Shown: one piece after another, positions 36,001 to 50,400 of the stretch
Position numbering within the stretch: the first letter of the stretch is position 1
Layout: every line of letters begins with the position of its first letter
Assembly: GCA_037954325.1 (NCBI GenBank)
Contig: JBBMNZ010000016.1
Coordinates: forward strand, 1,550,001 to 1,614,000
Direction: 5' to 3'
DNA: 64,000 bases
Source: Fistularia commersonii
Lineage: Eukaryota; Chordata; Actinopteri; Syngnathiformes; Fistulariidae
Notes under the pieces: model-generated
Told to the model about the DNA's origin: nothing
The model's database searches: none
What the model saw: the letters and a program-made list of their open reading frames with translations, nothing else
Program-made: the position numbers and the translations under genes

Positions 36001-39000
36001 ATCTCCCCTCTGCTTGCCATCGTCAAAGAATGTGCACTACAGAGAACAATGAAGAAGGTCCTCTTCACACTCCACGCCCTCGCTTCCTCACCCTCTGCTG
36101 AATTCCTCTGCCACCCTAGTTGATGGGCTTTAACAGAATGACTCACCTCTGTCTCAATAAATACAGCCAAATTAGTTTCATCGATTGCCCCCGCCTCTGT
36201 ACCGCTCTCATCCCGTAAGCCCGCGAAGGTGTAATTCCTTCATGTCCGAGTTTATTCTGTGAGTGCTCTTGAAAAACCAGTCACTTATCCTCCGCCGGTC
36301 ATTCCAATCCGTCCGAGAACAGATACATCTCTTCCCTCCTGCTCTTCTATGAGCAAACACAGACCCGTTCCTTTACACCTTCACGTTCCAGAGTCTGCAG
36401 TGGACCGAGGCGTAATGTTTGCTGATTCGACATCAAAACAGCGATAAGGACATCTGGGAGGTAGCTTGTAGTTTGGGACTATGACAAGAGTGCTTGTTTC
36501 TCCCAAATTGTCAACCCCTTAGACTCTCCCGCCTCCATAACACTCAAATATTAAAATCATCCAAAAAGATCCTTACAGACCAGTCCCACATCTCACACTC
36601 GGCCTTTGAAGGGCTTCCCTCAGGTCACGGACTCCACTGCCCTGCCTGCAAAACCCAGAGGGGAAGTTTAACCTTTGTCCCCAGAACTGTCCAACTCCTC
36701 AATTCTTAGCAACCCTGCAAACCCCTCAATGCCATACCACTCATGATATATTTATTATACAAATGCATATGGAGCAAATTACAATTCGCATAATTCTGTA
36801 CAGGAATTTATTTATACATACAAACACACATGTTATTATTTTTACAATTTTTCAAATTATTTACTTATTTAATTTCTATTCTTTGATGATCACAATTTGT
36901 TCCCCCCAATTGCCATTCAGGAGCAAAAAAAAAAAAATTTTTTTTTTCTGATACTGATTCTGAAAATCCGGGCACCAAATCGACAAATACAAACGAGTCT
37001 TGGTTCTATGACAGTTGGCGCGTCCTGACCTCTGTGATGCCTTTACGTGATCACGGTGTTGCTAGCCACTCAGGTTCAAACCACCAGTTCTGAGCTGAGG
37101 TGCACTACAGGCTAATGTGCCCGTGGCTCCAGATCCGAAACCATATACCTTTACCAATGCTAAAAGACTCTGGCCCCCCCTCAGTTCCCTCTAGTTTTCA
37201 AGAAGTCCTCAACGATGGCTGCGGACCAACCTCTGCGGTGGACACAACTGGCTAAGCCGACAAGTGACTGGCGTGGAGGGCTGGGGAGCAGACTGGATGC
37301 TGCGGTATCTTTCAAAAAAGATGCAGTTTTGTACTTTTGTAAACCCTTTTGATGTTTGGACTATCATGTGCTGCCAGTGGTAGCTCCTGATTAGGACACT
37401 TCTGAAGGCTCAGGGATTGTCATCGCTTATGACCTTATGATCTAGATGTCTTTACCACATGTCCGGGTTTTAGATGTGAGACGACGGCAGTTAATGACGG
37501 AAACAAACACGATGTGGTTACATGGTTGAATTCGGATGAAGCTTCAAGCATCCCGAGGCTTTTTCAGCTCCTTCAAAAACATCTTTCACCCTGTGACACC
37601 CTGCAGGCTAGCTTCAAACCGCCCGAGCGATCAAAATGTCAACAGCGCGCCCACTCCTTCGCCGGTAAATCTTCATGAGACGGTCAACGGTTCCGCTTCA
37701 CACCTCATTCCCCCTCATGGTATCAAGGCATGATGCCCTTCAGGGCCACGGGGAGAGAAGGTGGAGAAGAAGCAGGGATTCAGATGCAACCCGCTAACTC
37801 TCCCGGTCCAAAGGCATTGCATCAAAGTGTAGTTAGCAGCACAAGCGCTCCATTTTGACCAGTTATTCCTCTGCAGTGCAGTGACAACTGTTCTCCAGAG
37901 GTTTATCTCTCACAAGACGTTTAATTATGTACCTGTTCTAATCGAAGCCATGTCCAACAACTACCTAAACGGGCTCGGTCTCAAGAAGAGTTGGCAAAGG
38001 AAAGTCTCTCTCATATAGGTTTCCCAAACTTTTAACATTTGAATGCTGGAGCAGAACTGATTTTGTCAAAATATCTGGTCGTTTTTTAAAGAATCTGTTG
38101 AAACAGACAGCTCCTCATAATTGAATTTGGGGAAAAAAAGTTTTAATCTCGCAGCCAATTTGTGAGAGTCTCGACTAGATTAGTTCAGGTTTGCGATTCG
38201 CCCGATTTAATGGCACGAAGCGACCTGCTCAGGGGAGGAGCCAAAGCCTAAGAGTTAGAAAAAGTAGCGGCGATGGAAAACGTCCCCGGCACTGTTGATA
38301 CCGGGGTTGTCCTTGATTTCTGCGACAGTACCTCGAACACGGTGAGGGCGAAGGGGTGCCCCAGGTGGCTTTGCGAGGACAGCAGGACTTTGCGGTTGTC
38401 CCCGTTCAGGTCCACACTGGACAGGAGGTGCAGCTTGGAGTCCACCCAGTAGAGACGCCTGTTGGAGAGGTCTGAGAGGGTGGAGGGCGAAGAGAGGGGG
38501 AACCCAGGCGAGAAACAGAGCATGAACCAGACGAATGCAAAAGGAGAGGTCGTTCCCGGCGAAAGACGGGAGGGCGAGCGGCGTACGGATGTCACGGCCG
38601 AGCGGCCGCGCCATCCATCTTCTTCCATGTGACGGCAGAGACTTCGCGCTGAGAAAACGCTGATGTGATTGTGATAATGTCGGTTGACTTCTGAATGGGG
38701 AAAATATACGTGCCCTGGAGTAAACTGATTAGTCGTGCTGCACTTGGTTTAAAGGGGACCTTCACTCTTTATATGCTAGCGGCTTTAGCCGCTTATCCAG
38801 TAACATTTTGGAGCAAATTGTTTTCTTCAGGGTATGACGTTTCTCGCAATGGCTTCACTGGTCAGAAAGGCGTGTTGAACAAGAATGACTGAAATCTGTT
38901 CATTTTTAAAACAAAAGTTGGTTTTAGATTCTGGCAAAACCATTTATCTCAATCCGCATTCACTCATCATTCCATCTACCTGGAAGCACTGAAAACAAAC

Positions 39001-42000
39001 CGAAAAAACTAAACCTACTGCTATCACGTAGGCAGAACAAGGTGGTAGAAAGGAGGTGGAAAATAAAACGTTCAGCTGTACTGTGAGGTCCTCGGCATGC
39101 CGACACAAACATCTCCTGCAAGAAGATCAGGTTGAAAGCGAAGCGGGTTCCAGACAACAGCGACGGCGATTCCACAGGTGCCGTCGGCCAGACAACGCTA
39201 GCGACTCCACCAGAAGTGCAGCCTTACTTTCACACGGGAAGTAAACACGCGATACCGCATGAATTATTTACAGCATATTCCTTCTTTTTGCAGGAAAAAA
39301 AAAAAAATTCAGGCCCGTCTTGAGTAAAAATCCCATCCCAAATGTGAGGTATTTACCGCAAGTACAGCCACTGAAGGCTGGGCTTTTCACTGAAATTCAA
39401 GGGGAACCTCGACTTGACTTTAGATAAACACAGACGGCTGAATCTTTATCGAGCTCAGCCCGAAATGAACCCCCGAATGTCTATATTGTGGCCAAACATC
39501 ACTATTATAAGAGATTTTTTTTCTCCAATAGGAGTGCCGATTCATGTTAGTTTGTGAAGATGTCGCGCTAACAAGGATGATAGAGATGGAAGCATCCTGC
39601 CGGCGCTGTACGGCGCTAACAGGTGTCCTTGATTTGTCTTTGCAGATGCCGTTGTGATGTTTAAAAACCCGGGAGTTTGCAGCTCAGGCGTGTTCCGCCT
39701 TTTCAAATTTGCATCACTGACATGACTCACCGTTTCTTTCACTTTAATTGGAATTTTTTTTTTTTTTGCCCCGCAACATTTTGCTAATGGCTCATAACAT
39801 CCAAAAATGAGTCCACATATGGAACGGCGGGAGGTAACCTGAGACAGATTAAACATCTCGGACTGATTTATTTCTCTCTCTTATCCAGAAAAATCCGAGG
39901 CCATGAAGATTGGCCATCAGCCGTGTAATAGCACTTCTGTCCCTGTGATTTTCTCTTCAGCATGAATATTAATTCTAAAACCTCACAAGCTCGGAGCTTT
40001 GAGGTGTAATACGAGAGCCGAGGAGCCGCGGTAATTGTTATTCGCACCTTCGCGGTTTCCCGACTGGCACTCAATCACCCGCAACCGGTTTGCAGCGAGC
40101 ACGGAACGAAAAACCAAAACCGAAAAAAAAAAAAACAAAACAATTCTCGTCTTTTCCCAAAAGTGGCAGAGCGCGTCTCTCGCTCGGCTCTGAAAAATAA
40201 TTTGTTTTCATACAGATGTACTGACACCTCAATTCCACAGAGTGTGGCGACCACGCGCCCCTTGTTTCTCTGCGGGCGAGGGCGGCCGGGAAAAAAAATT
40301 GTTTGGCCCCGCGGAGGGAGTTGAAAGGGATAATGAGGAGTATCGATGGAATGGAGAGTCTGGCTTATTAATTGGACGGTCTGTATTCGCTGGCTGGACT
40401 GATGAGAGCCAGACATGAACCGGGTTACAACTATCAGAGCCGCTCAGGAGTCGCAACGCCGTTTCTTTCAAAGGATACCGCGACGCCGCTCCCAGCCAGC
40501 TGCGACCGCTTGGCCGATTTTGAACCTAAGTCAAGATGTTTGTTTTTTTTTCCCCTTTTCGAGGTTCACATATCCCACCGTACCGAGGGTGATCCCGTTG
40601 GGCCATTCGATGTGTTCGGACACCAGGACCTGGCGGTCGACTCCGTTCATGCCGGCCTTCTCAATCTTGGCCTGGACTCCCCAGTCAGACCAGTACATGA
40701 AGCTGGGAGAGAGAGAGAGAGAGAAAAAGACAAGTTAGATAAACTCATTTTGGTCCGCGGACCACATACGGCCTCATTTGATGTCAAGGGGTAAAATCGT
40801 TGCGCAATTACCTCGAAGTCCAAATTTTTCCTTTGTTTTAGTGTAAAGGAGAACAGGTAAATGATGAAAATCTTTCTATGTAATGAACTGTTCCTTTAAA
40901 AAATACATGACAAACAACCTGAAATCCATTAAGAAAAGTGTAATCTCAACAACACTATGCCTCAGTTCTGTCTTCTCAGTTCATCGTGCATTTTGTTGTA
41001 TTTTGTCTCATTGTGGCACCAAAACTTGCTGCATCCACCCTGAGCATACAGATTTCTTATTAACCTCAATAAACAAATAAGAAGTGGTCCATTTTTCTTG
41101 GAACAATGTCCACATTTCTCTTTTCTGACAACAGCATCTTGCTGATGAGGGCGTCGGGTCCAACGGAAAAGCAGGTACCGTAATTTCCGGACTATTAAGC
41201 GCACCTCAATATAAGCCGCACCGGCTAGCCGATCGCTATCTCGGTCTTCCTCCTGCACGCCAAAACCGTCAAAGTCGTCTTCTTCGGTATCGGAGTTGAA
41301 CAGACTCCGAATTTCCCGGTCATTTCATCGGTCCGATGTGACGAGGATAAATGTTTTAGCGGCGTGAAGCTCGTTAGTGTCCCCCCCCCCCAAAAAAAGT
41401 CCATACATTAGCCGCATTGTTGTTTACGTGAAAAAAGTCGCGGCTTATCGTCCGGAAATTACGGTACATTTATGACAATAAGTAAAAATGCAATTTCCAG
41501 ACCTAGAAGCCCCACTGATGCCATCTGCTGTAAATTCTGAGTCATGTTGTGCTGTGCCATGTTGCTGACACTGACTAAAGCAGTGCACCTGTAGCAAACA
41601 ATATAGGAACTGCATTTTTAGTTAAAAAAAGGAGCTCCTTTTTCTGTATTTTTTTCAAATTGTAAAATTCATTCCACAGGCTGGATTGGACCAACCGGAG
41701 GGCTGGTACTGGCCCGCTGGCCGTACGTTTGCCACCCCTGAGTTAGAATCAGCTAACCTGCAATCACAGATGGTTCACTAAAGAACCACCGGGGGACAAG
41801 CATGGAAAATTGTATGGAAAAAGGACATTTGAAAAAAAAAACAACAACAACAACTTGGCAGGTGATTGGATGAACCATCTGTCTCTCACCGCAGAAACCA
41901 GCCTGGGGAGCAGCGAACACATCTACGCCTCGGAGAAAGGCTCTCACTGCTGCTCCTAACTTAAGTGAGTAAACATCGGAATTTGTTATATAAGCGATGC

Positions 42001-44392
42001 AGGAGTATCGACACGATCCTTGTAAAGAGGCAGTGCTGTTGTCCAAACTGTGTCCATCTGTCATCACTTCAAAAGCTGACAGTGTTTGGCAGGAGTGCTT
42101 TTTGTGCAACTGTAAATAAGCAAGCAAGCCTGAAAAGGGGGATTTTTTTTTCCCCGAGATCTTGTGAATCCAGCTGCCTCGCAAGACCCAACATACGGCA
42201 TACAGTTTGAGAGATCTGAACTTGAAACAAAAAAGTTGAAATTCCTCAAGACAACAGCTGTCAGAGATTCAAACAGATGGTAAATGCACTGAAAATGCGT
42301 CGATGAGAAACCCCTGATTTTAGTGTTTTTCCTGGCTGGAGCGGCACTTACCCCTGGTGTGGATCCACCGCGATGGCCCGCGGCTCGCTCAGCTCGGTGG
42401 CTATCAGCACTTTCCTCTTCCGGCCGTCTCCCGTGGCGACGGAGATGCTCTTGTTGCCCGAATCGGTCCAGTAGATGTTCTTGTGCACCCAGTCCACGGC
42501 CAGGCCCTCAGGGGAGTGAAGGGAGTCTACGAGCGTCACCTGCTGCGACGAGTCACTGGCCTTGTTGATGTAAGCACTAGAAAATGGAAGATAATGAGGT
42601 TTCCATGAAGGTTCTACAAGCTGGATGAGGAACTAAACACCGCAGAGACACAAAAACTGTAGTAGCCATTGGCAGTCATGAGTTTCTATAAAGGTAACCC
42701 AAACCTGACACCTCCATAAAAACATTTGCATTCTTCGTGAGAAGCAAGAACTTTGTTGTGGCTCCCAGGGCTGTGAGTACCACAACAAAATTCTTTCTGG
42801 TCGTGAAATTTCATACTGTGTGAGGAACTCGAGTTCTTCTTCTTCATCTGTACAAGCCAGTTGGTCAATTTGTCTGGAGGGTCTATGTAGAATGTTCTGG
42901 CACCTCTTTCCAGGAATCGCTTGCCTTCTGCGTGTCTCCAAATGCCTAACTAGATGGTTTCCATGGATCTTCAGACTTCATCCTTTCACACTTTTCGTCC
43001 TCAAAACTAGGCATCATTGCACAATTGCTGTACCTCTGCTTCGGCGCATAAGCCCCGCCCACTTTTAATTTCTGACCAATCACATGATTGTCTCTGAGAA
43101 AAGGTCCTAAGCATCTCCACGAAACCGCCCTCCTCAGAGGGAGCCCGTCTTTTTCCTGCATCTCAGCATCTTCCAAAAACAGCCATTTCATCCGTCTGTT
43201 TTTCGTCACCACACCCTTTCGACCTGAAGAACCCTGTTTTCTCGCTGCTGCTCTCCTTCCTCTTCACCTGACCATCAAGTCCGAGATCGTGGAGAGCGAT
43301 ACCATGTCCAAATCTAAATCCCGGCGGTGAAGATGAGAAGATCGAGCTGGACGATGGAGGAGCATCTGAATCAAAAGCCGGAAACCGGTGAGCTGGATGA
43401 GACGAGCGCGAGGCTTGGCGAGCAGATCGTGAAGGAATTGAGGTTGCTACTGCAGATTTTACACCACACAAACTGCAATATTTCCAACTTGTTCACCGTC
43501 CCCTATCACCTTGGCTGCCCAGAGGATCACCATGAATATCTGGAGGTGTGATGGACCACGGCCGCTGACTCCTGGAGGAGTCTGACGGCCGTGAAATTCC
43601 GCATTTTCCACCCCTGAACCTCCTGCTGGAGGGTTGGAGTGCTGGAGCAGCTCTCCTGTGGACTCCGGCGATCTTCTCTGCAGTGTCGCTGGTGTTTGCT
43701 GGACCAAACGGAGATGCGGCTGGTTAAGACGCTCTCAAACGATGCAACTGCGGTTCAGTAGCTGCACTTTTTTACTTCGCAACAACGTCTAGGTTTGGGA
43801 GGAACCACAGACGCAGACACAAATGGCACTTTTATTCTTCTTCGGATCTAAGTATCTGAAGGTAACTCAGTTGAGTCTGCAGGTGTGTTTGTGTTTCTGG
43901 TGTTTCACAAGTGAAGGTCGATGTGAAGATCACTCATCATATCACTGACTTTGGAGATTTTTTTTCGTCTGCAGCAGGTAATTTTTGTGTCACCGGAGGT
44001 GAGTCTGAAATGAACTCGCCGGGATTAAAAGGTCGGCTGGGTTCGCCGAGCACCAGGAGGTGTGATGGCGAGGGGAAGATCCCTGGGAGAAGAACGCCGG
44101 TCAAAAGAAGGTCCTCAGAAGAGAAGGAAACATGACGGCCCTTGTCTGCGTGCACATGGATGAATGATGATGGTGATTACCGAGGAAGTGAAATTAGCGA
44201 GACCATATGGCTTGGATGAGATGATAGAAAGCCCCTCCCACCGCTCTCAAGTTCACACACAAACACACACACACACACACACACACACAAATGCGTGTAC
44301 AGTATGTTTGATCGTGTGTTTGTACATAACATATGAAGGACAAACAGCTTCCCCTTTCACTGACAGAGTGATGACAGAGTCCTCCAGGTGTG

Positions 44393-44448
<56 letters not shown>

Positions 44449-47400
44449 AGGCCCGAGGTGCGTCTGTCTCCAAACCGAGAGCAGTGACAGGTTGACGAAG
44501 ACAAGATCGATCGTCGGAAGAGAAACAGAATGACAGCGGGGCTGATGGTGGAGGAGAGAACAAGAACATTAGCTGAGCCTACAGAGAACCAGGGGAACGT
44601 TCTGCGAGGGAACGCTCTATAGATTAATGTTCTGCAGAGGAACATCCTGTAGAGGAAGGTTGTGTAAATGAACGTCTTGCAGAAGAAGATTCTGCAGGGG
44701 AAAGTTCTGCGAAAAGAAGTCAGCTTTGCCTCTTTTTCCACCTGACTCGTATCCACTTACAACATGTGCTCATGCGTGCTCACCTGTATATCTTACGGTG
44801 ATAAAGATCACACCAGAACATCTTGTTGATGGACACGTCCACGTCCAGGGCCACGGCGTTCTTCAGCGTCGGCACCACCTGCGTGTACTCGCTCTTCAGC
44901 AGGTCGATGCGCCGGATCTCGTGGCGGTTGGTGAACATCAGGTATGGACTCTTTCCTAACGGAGTGGAGAAGATGCTTGTGTCACTTGTCGAGCTTTTCC
45001 AGATCCAAAGAGGTTCGCGGATGTCTGCTACACTTTAACACAGCTGGAAATTTTATGCACATTTTTAATATTCATTCATCTATGAACTCTTCACTCATCT
45101 GCCTCTCCACCATGGTTGCGTGGATGCTGGACCTTCTTGCACCCTCTCATTCCAAATTATCTAGAGACATCCAACCCTCTCTGGACAATCCGGGGTTTTC
45201 CAGGGCAACCCGGAGAACCCTGAGGAACCCCACGCAGACACGGGGAGAACATGGAGACTGCACACAAGAAGGCCTCGTGAGGGAATCCAACCAGGGACGC
45301 CTTCCTGCTAGGAGGCAGGAGCACCACCTGCTCCACCGTGCCACCAAGTTTTGATTATAAACACGGATCACGAAACGGCAGAAGTGAACAGAACAACCTC
45401 GCCCTCAACACAGACAAGACCAAGGACATGATAGTGGACATGAGGAAGGAGACCTCAGCGGCCACTGGATGAGAGAGTGACCAGCTTCAAATACCTGGAG
45501 CTCAACAGCTGCTGGACTTCCTGAGGAGGCTGAGGAGGTTCAGCATGTTGCCTAAGATCCTCAGCAACTTCTACAGCTGCATTGTTGAGAGCTGCATCAC
45601 CGCTCTGGTGAATGGTTAAGACTGCAGAGAGGATCACCGGAACCCCACTGCCTTCTCTGCAGGGTATCTACCACGTAGAGTCCACAGGAGAGCTGCCTCC
45701 ATCGCCAAGGACCACATCCACCCCCAACATGGACTGTTCACATTCCTACCCTCCAGATACAGGAGTGTGAAATATAGAACAGCAAAACTAAAGAACTCGT
45801 TCAGACTCCTAAACAGCTGACGATCATTCTTATCGCACATGTAAAGCCAACTGCCCATTTACACTCTTCCTATCAGCACACATCCAAATGCACTGCGGAC
45901 AGAAAATCAGGAATTTCAGTGTACAGGGGAAACACGTTTCTACACTTTGCATGTGACTATAACGCTTTGAATCTCTGAAATCAGTGTTTCTGGTTTCGTC
46001 TGCCGGGACACTGAACACACCACGGACAGGCTCCTCTCTAAATGCTAGTTATACATCTATGTTTAATTTTCTGGTTATTTCTTCCGGTTCAAAACACTGC
46101 GCAAAGACATACGTCATACGGCGCCCTTGAAACTGAATATTTCTGAACATCAGAGTTGTACATTACGTGTATCTATGCAGTTCTTCAAACACATGATGTT
46201 TTCCACAAAGATGCTCCGGTGGGTCCAAACATTATTCTCAAAAGGGAAAAGTAATGAAAGCTGACAGCGGTCTTGTTTTGCATTTGCACTATTTAGGGCT
46301 CTTAATGCATGCATTTTTGATGCTATGAGCATAAATAAATAATCCAAATAAACCATTTAGGAGGAAAATATATTCCTTGCAAGTGCGCACACACACACAC
46401 ACACGCAGACAGCTTTTTTTTCGGTTTTAATTGTGTTCGCTTAATCACTCCGACAACTCTGCTAGAAAGGGATGTAAGACAAGTAGTGTGTGTGTGGCGG
46501 CCCGAAGCGCCCGAGCTTCAAGGGAGACGTCTATTTAAAAACATCACGTTCAAATGTGTGTGTTTGTGTGTGTGTTGCCACGCACACAAAAGAAACATCT
46601 GGATTAAAAGGCTGAACAACATGACGTGTGTGGTTTTTTTTTCACCCTCATGTGTGTATCCCCGGCTAAACAGGGACTCCACGCAGGCTTATCAGCCGCT
46701 GAAGGTGAGCATGACTCCAAAAAATAAAAACAAAATTAAAAAACGGGAGTAAAATCCCATCCATAGGACAAGGTCAACGCTGCCTCCGCAACACGTAAAC
46801 ACAAACACATTATACATGCAAAGAAGCAGCCGCGTCCAAATATAATCCTCTTGACATTCAAATATTTCCACCCCATTTATGCAAATGTGTGAAATGTACT
46901 CCGCAACATCCAAAGGCACGGGTTGAGAATATCCCTCCGGCTTGGCCTGGCCTCGGCCGCTGCCGCGTGCATCCGTCAGGGTGGAAGGGCGGGGCGACGC
47001 GACCCCTTGTGCTCGCAGCCAGAAAACATTTTATTTAGACATATTGATTTGCCAAATTCAGCGGATACATTTTTTCTTATACTTTATCTACATGTGAAGG
47101 GATGGGCGATGGTGGGTCAGCCCATTAATGCAGAAGCAGAGGAGAGATTCCTGTAAAATGTTTTATTCCTAGAAATCCAGATCAAACTGCCATCATATCC
47201 CAAAAAAGTCTCCGATATGAACAGAGAACAACTATGCAGCGAGGGTAAATGCACTGGACTCAAAATTAACCATTGAGTCTCTAATGAACATGGGCCGTGG
47301 GACAAATATGACCACATTTTATGTGGGAGAACGTCTTAAAACATCTGATTGTCATAAAATAAGTCAAACGCATTGACCATAGACTAAAGACAACGACAAA

Positions 47401-50400
47401 CGAAAGACCGTCATCATACTGTATGTTACTGGTGTTTCGGGTGTTCAACAAACACCATATATTGGGGCCGTGTGGTGTAGGAGGTCAAGCACCCGTCTGT
47501 GGAACCGAACATTCCTGCTTTGATTCCCGGCTCCTCCGAGCGTGTCGAAGTGTTGAACCCCTAAGTGCTCCCCTGGCGCTGATGGGCGGCAGGCTACTGC
47601 TCATGGTTCATCCATGATGGGTTCATTGCAGAGAACGAATTTCCCCACGGGGATTAATAACGGATCAATTATTATTATTACACCGGTACATTTCAAGCCC
47701 AATGACACCCTGAGGGAAAAACTGGGGCACCCCAAGGAGAAAACATCCAGGCACAAGATGGAGAATGTGGTGTATGCTGTCACTTGCGCTGAGGATTGCG
47801 ATGAGGTCTACATTGGAAAGACCAAACAACCTCTGCACAAACGGATGGTCCGACACAGGAGAGCCAACACTTCAGGACAAGACGCCGGGATCCTCTTATA
47901 CCCGACGGACAAGGGCTGCTCGTTTGAAGACAGCAATGTCCGAATTCTGCCCAGAGAGGAGAGAGGAGTCAAAGAAGCCATCTTTGTAAAAACAGAAAAA
48001 GGCCTCGGATACAACCTTTCACAAATGTACAACGCCGTACTGGGATCCAAGATGGAGCAGGACCTTCTGCACCCTCCAAGCAACTAGGAAAGATGCACCA
48101 CCAGAACCACCTGAACTTCAGTCCATGAGATCCAACAGGTTTCACTCCTTTGTTTAGCTTCTCCTTTTCACATTCCAATCCAGGTAATCCCACAAAGTTG
48201 CTTTTTTGTGCAAGCGGACGACACCGCCATCAGCGTAACTAAACCCATTAGAGCTCGCTTCTGCACAGAAACTCTTCCATTTACACAACAAGACACCATA
48301 ACCAGGACCCGCCAAAAACCCTGGCGGTTATATTCAGAAACTCCCCACAGGTCACTAGAAGTTGCCAAGACAAGAAGAATTTCACAAGAATTCACCATGA
48401 CCTGTATGACTGAGACCTTCAACAGGCATGACCATAAACTACATTTCTCACAATTCATGCTGATCATATTACTCGCGAAGTGACGGCATCCTGCCATTAG
48501 ATTGCAGGGAATCCACATCAATGCCATTTTCAACAAGTGGAATTGAGAAATACAAATGATCCCTTTGTATTTGGGCAAATGATGTCCTGGAAGAGAAACG
48601 TTGATGCAGATGGAAGGCGAATACATGTTTGTTCTTAAAAGAGAAAAGCGGTATGTCTTTTGTGTTATGAGGCAGCGTCAGTTGTCAAAGAGTACATTTT
48701 ACAGTGCCATTTTGACACCAAACACGGAGCTAAGTATGCTAAAGTTAGCCTTCCAGAAAATCAACAAATTGTCCAAGAATTAAAAGCCATTAAAAACAAC
48801 GATGGCAGCAGAACGTGTTCATGAAAGCCGCATCCAAAAACACTGCAGCAGTGAAAGCTAACTTTGTAACAGAGCAGCTAGGAAACATCATTTTGTTGTT
48901 CCATCTATGCAAAAGCATATGTAACATTTTGGGTTTGAATGAGTAATTCAGCATTAAGGAGTAGTTACATTTATTTCACATTACATTTGGTTACATTTAT
49001 AGTGTTAGCCTTACATGTGGCCCTTTGAAGACCCTCTGCGAACATGAGTTTGACACTCCTGGTCTATTGAAAGCAGAGAACAAAAAGTAGCAAGGACAAT
49101 GAAGTATTAAATGGACATTTCAGCAATCCTTAAACATCAGCCTGCCACCAGGGATATTAAATCTAACACATATCAATGACGGATAAAGGTTTTGAACGGG
49201 GCGGCTTGATCATCACCCCCATAACGCGCAACGTGTTGGACCGGCCAGAGCACAACAAACACTCCCTTTTTCCTTGACGGCGCCCTTTTACCACCAAAGG
49301 GACCCGTCCAGAGCAAGGAACACTACAAGAAGCGAAGCATCTCCGCCCCGTCTACCCGGTTCTGCCATTGGCAAATCGGGCACAAATGGCGAAACATAAG
49401 CGCCCACGCAGAAGCCGCCCCTTAGCCTCATAGATCCATCCACGGCTGTCACATACACTAAAATAAGAAAAATCGCCATCAGGATAAAACGTACCAGCTA
49501 ATACAACACATTGATTTTCAAGGTTCTTTTACGTTCTTTCACGTCGCAGACGGGGGGTTCTGGGACGTGACAACCACATTACAAACATCGATTGACGCTC
49601 TGCAGCCACGCTAAGAGGGAAGGCGGGACTGTATTTATTATGCAGCATTTATGGGCATCTTTGAGGTTGTATGTACTAGTTAGCTGAGATTAGCTGGAGA
49701 TCAGCCTGAATGTTAGCTAGGAGAGCTAGGAGATGCTACAAAGGTGAACTCAAGGGGTGGAGGTGTATCTCCAGGGGGTAAGTTGGGACGCCCTGGATCT
49801 CCTTCAGAACACGAAGCACACCAGGAAACATCCAACGTCAAATCTAACAATCTTACATCCCTTTGTTTATGTTGATGATCGGTGGAGCCGCTCCATCACA
49901 AACAATAGTTAGGGGGAAAAATAGGGTTGCCAGAGCAACACTGTTTCGATCTGTTGTCGATACACAAATTGAAAGTTACCGTTTCCTCTCTGCGGGTAAA
50001 TTTTACCCGTTGGCGATTCTCGCGTTAAAAGTAATCGAACTGCAAACACTCCATTTCCCTTGCCAATTTTGCTTTCCCATTTCTGCTCCTTCCTTCCTTC
50101 CACGTCCAAGAAGGATTTGGAGAGGACAAAGTTGGGAATAAGCGACACGTTCCCGTCCCGGGTACCCACTCGACACGCAGGTTGCAGAGTTGCTCGGCCA
50201 GAAGCAAATATTGCGTTTCTATTACTGTTCCCGCTGATGTCTAGGTTTGTAACCATGAGATTTTGAGCGACGCCGGCGAAGCAGGAGTGATGGATGAAAG
50301 CGGCGCCACGGAGAAATGAGGAGTAATCAGGCGAGGCAGGAGGAAAGCAGGAGGGCGGAGGAAAATCTCTCGTGTGTCGGAGAAGCAGAAAGTGAGAAAG

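Larger units (their letters stand above)
33953..38331 (-). other. lrp8: lrp8 intron between the last two propeller exons
   Basis: Intron of about 4.4 kb. It contains a LINE tail split by a short hAT element (34010-34565), a Penelope tail (35640-35735), a dispersed repeat (35740-35960) and a short LINE coding fragment (36500-36709). 34570-35630 and 36710-38331 show no recognised element. Confidence 0.75.
42577..44783 (-). other. lrp8: lrp8 intron between propeller exons 1 and 2
   Basis: Intron of about 2.2 kb. It holds two (CA)n tracts near 44254-44289 and 44392-44449 and an eight-copy 15-bp repeat at 44593-44712. The plus-strand open frames around 43085-43550 show no protein family I recognise. 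Confidence 0.7.

Noticed and set aside
43085..43740. Plus-strand frames that looked like a processed gene fragment (acidic and Lys/Arg-rich stretches)
   Set aside because: No recognisable family, no poly(A) tail and no target duplication; not supported.
47458..47530. Functional tRNA gene
   Set aside because: A- and B-box-like blocks are present but no cloverleaf could be drawn, and the region continues into a SINE body.
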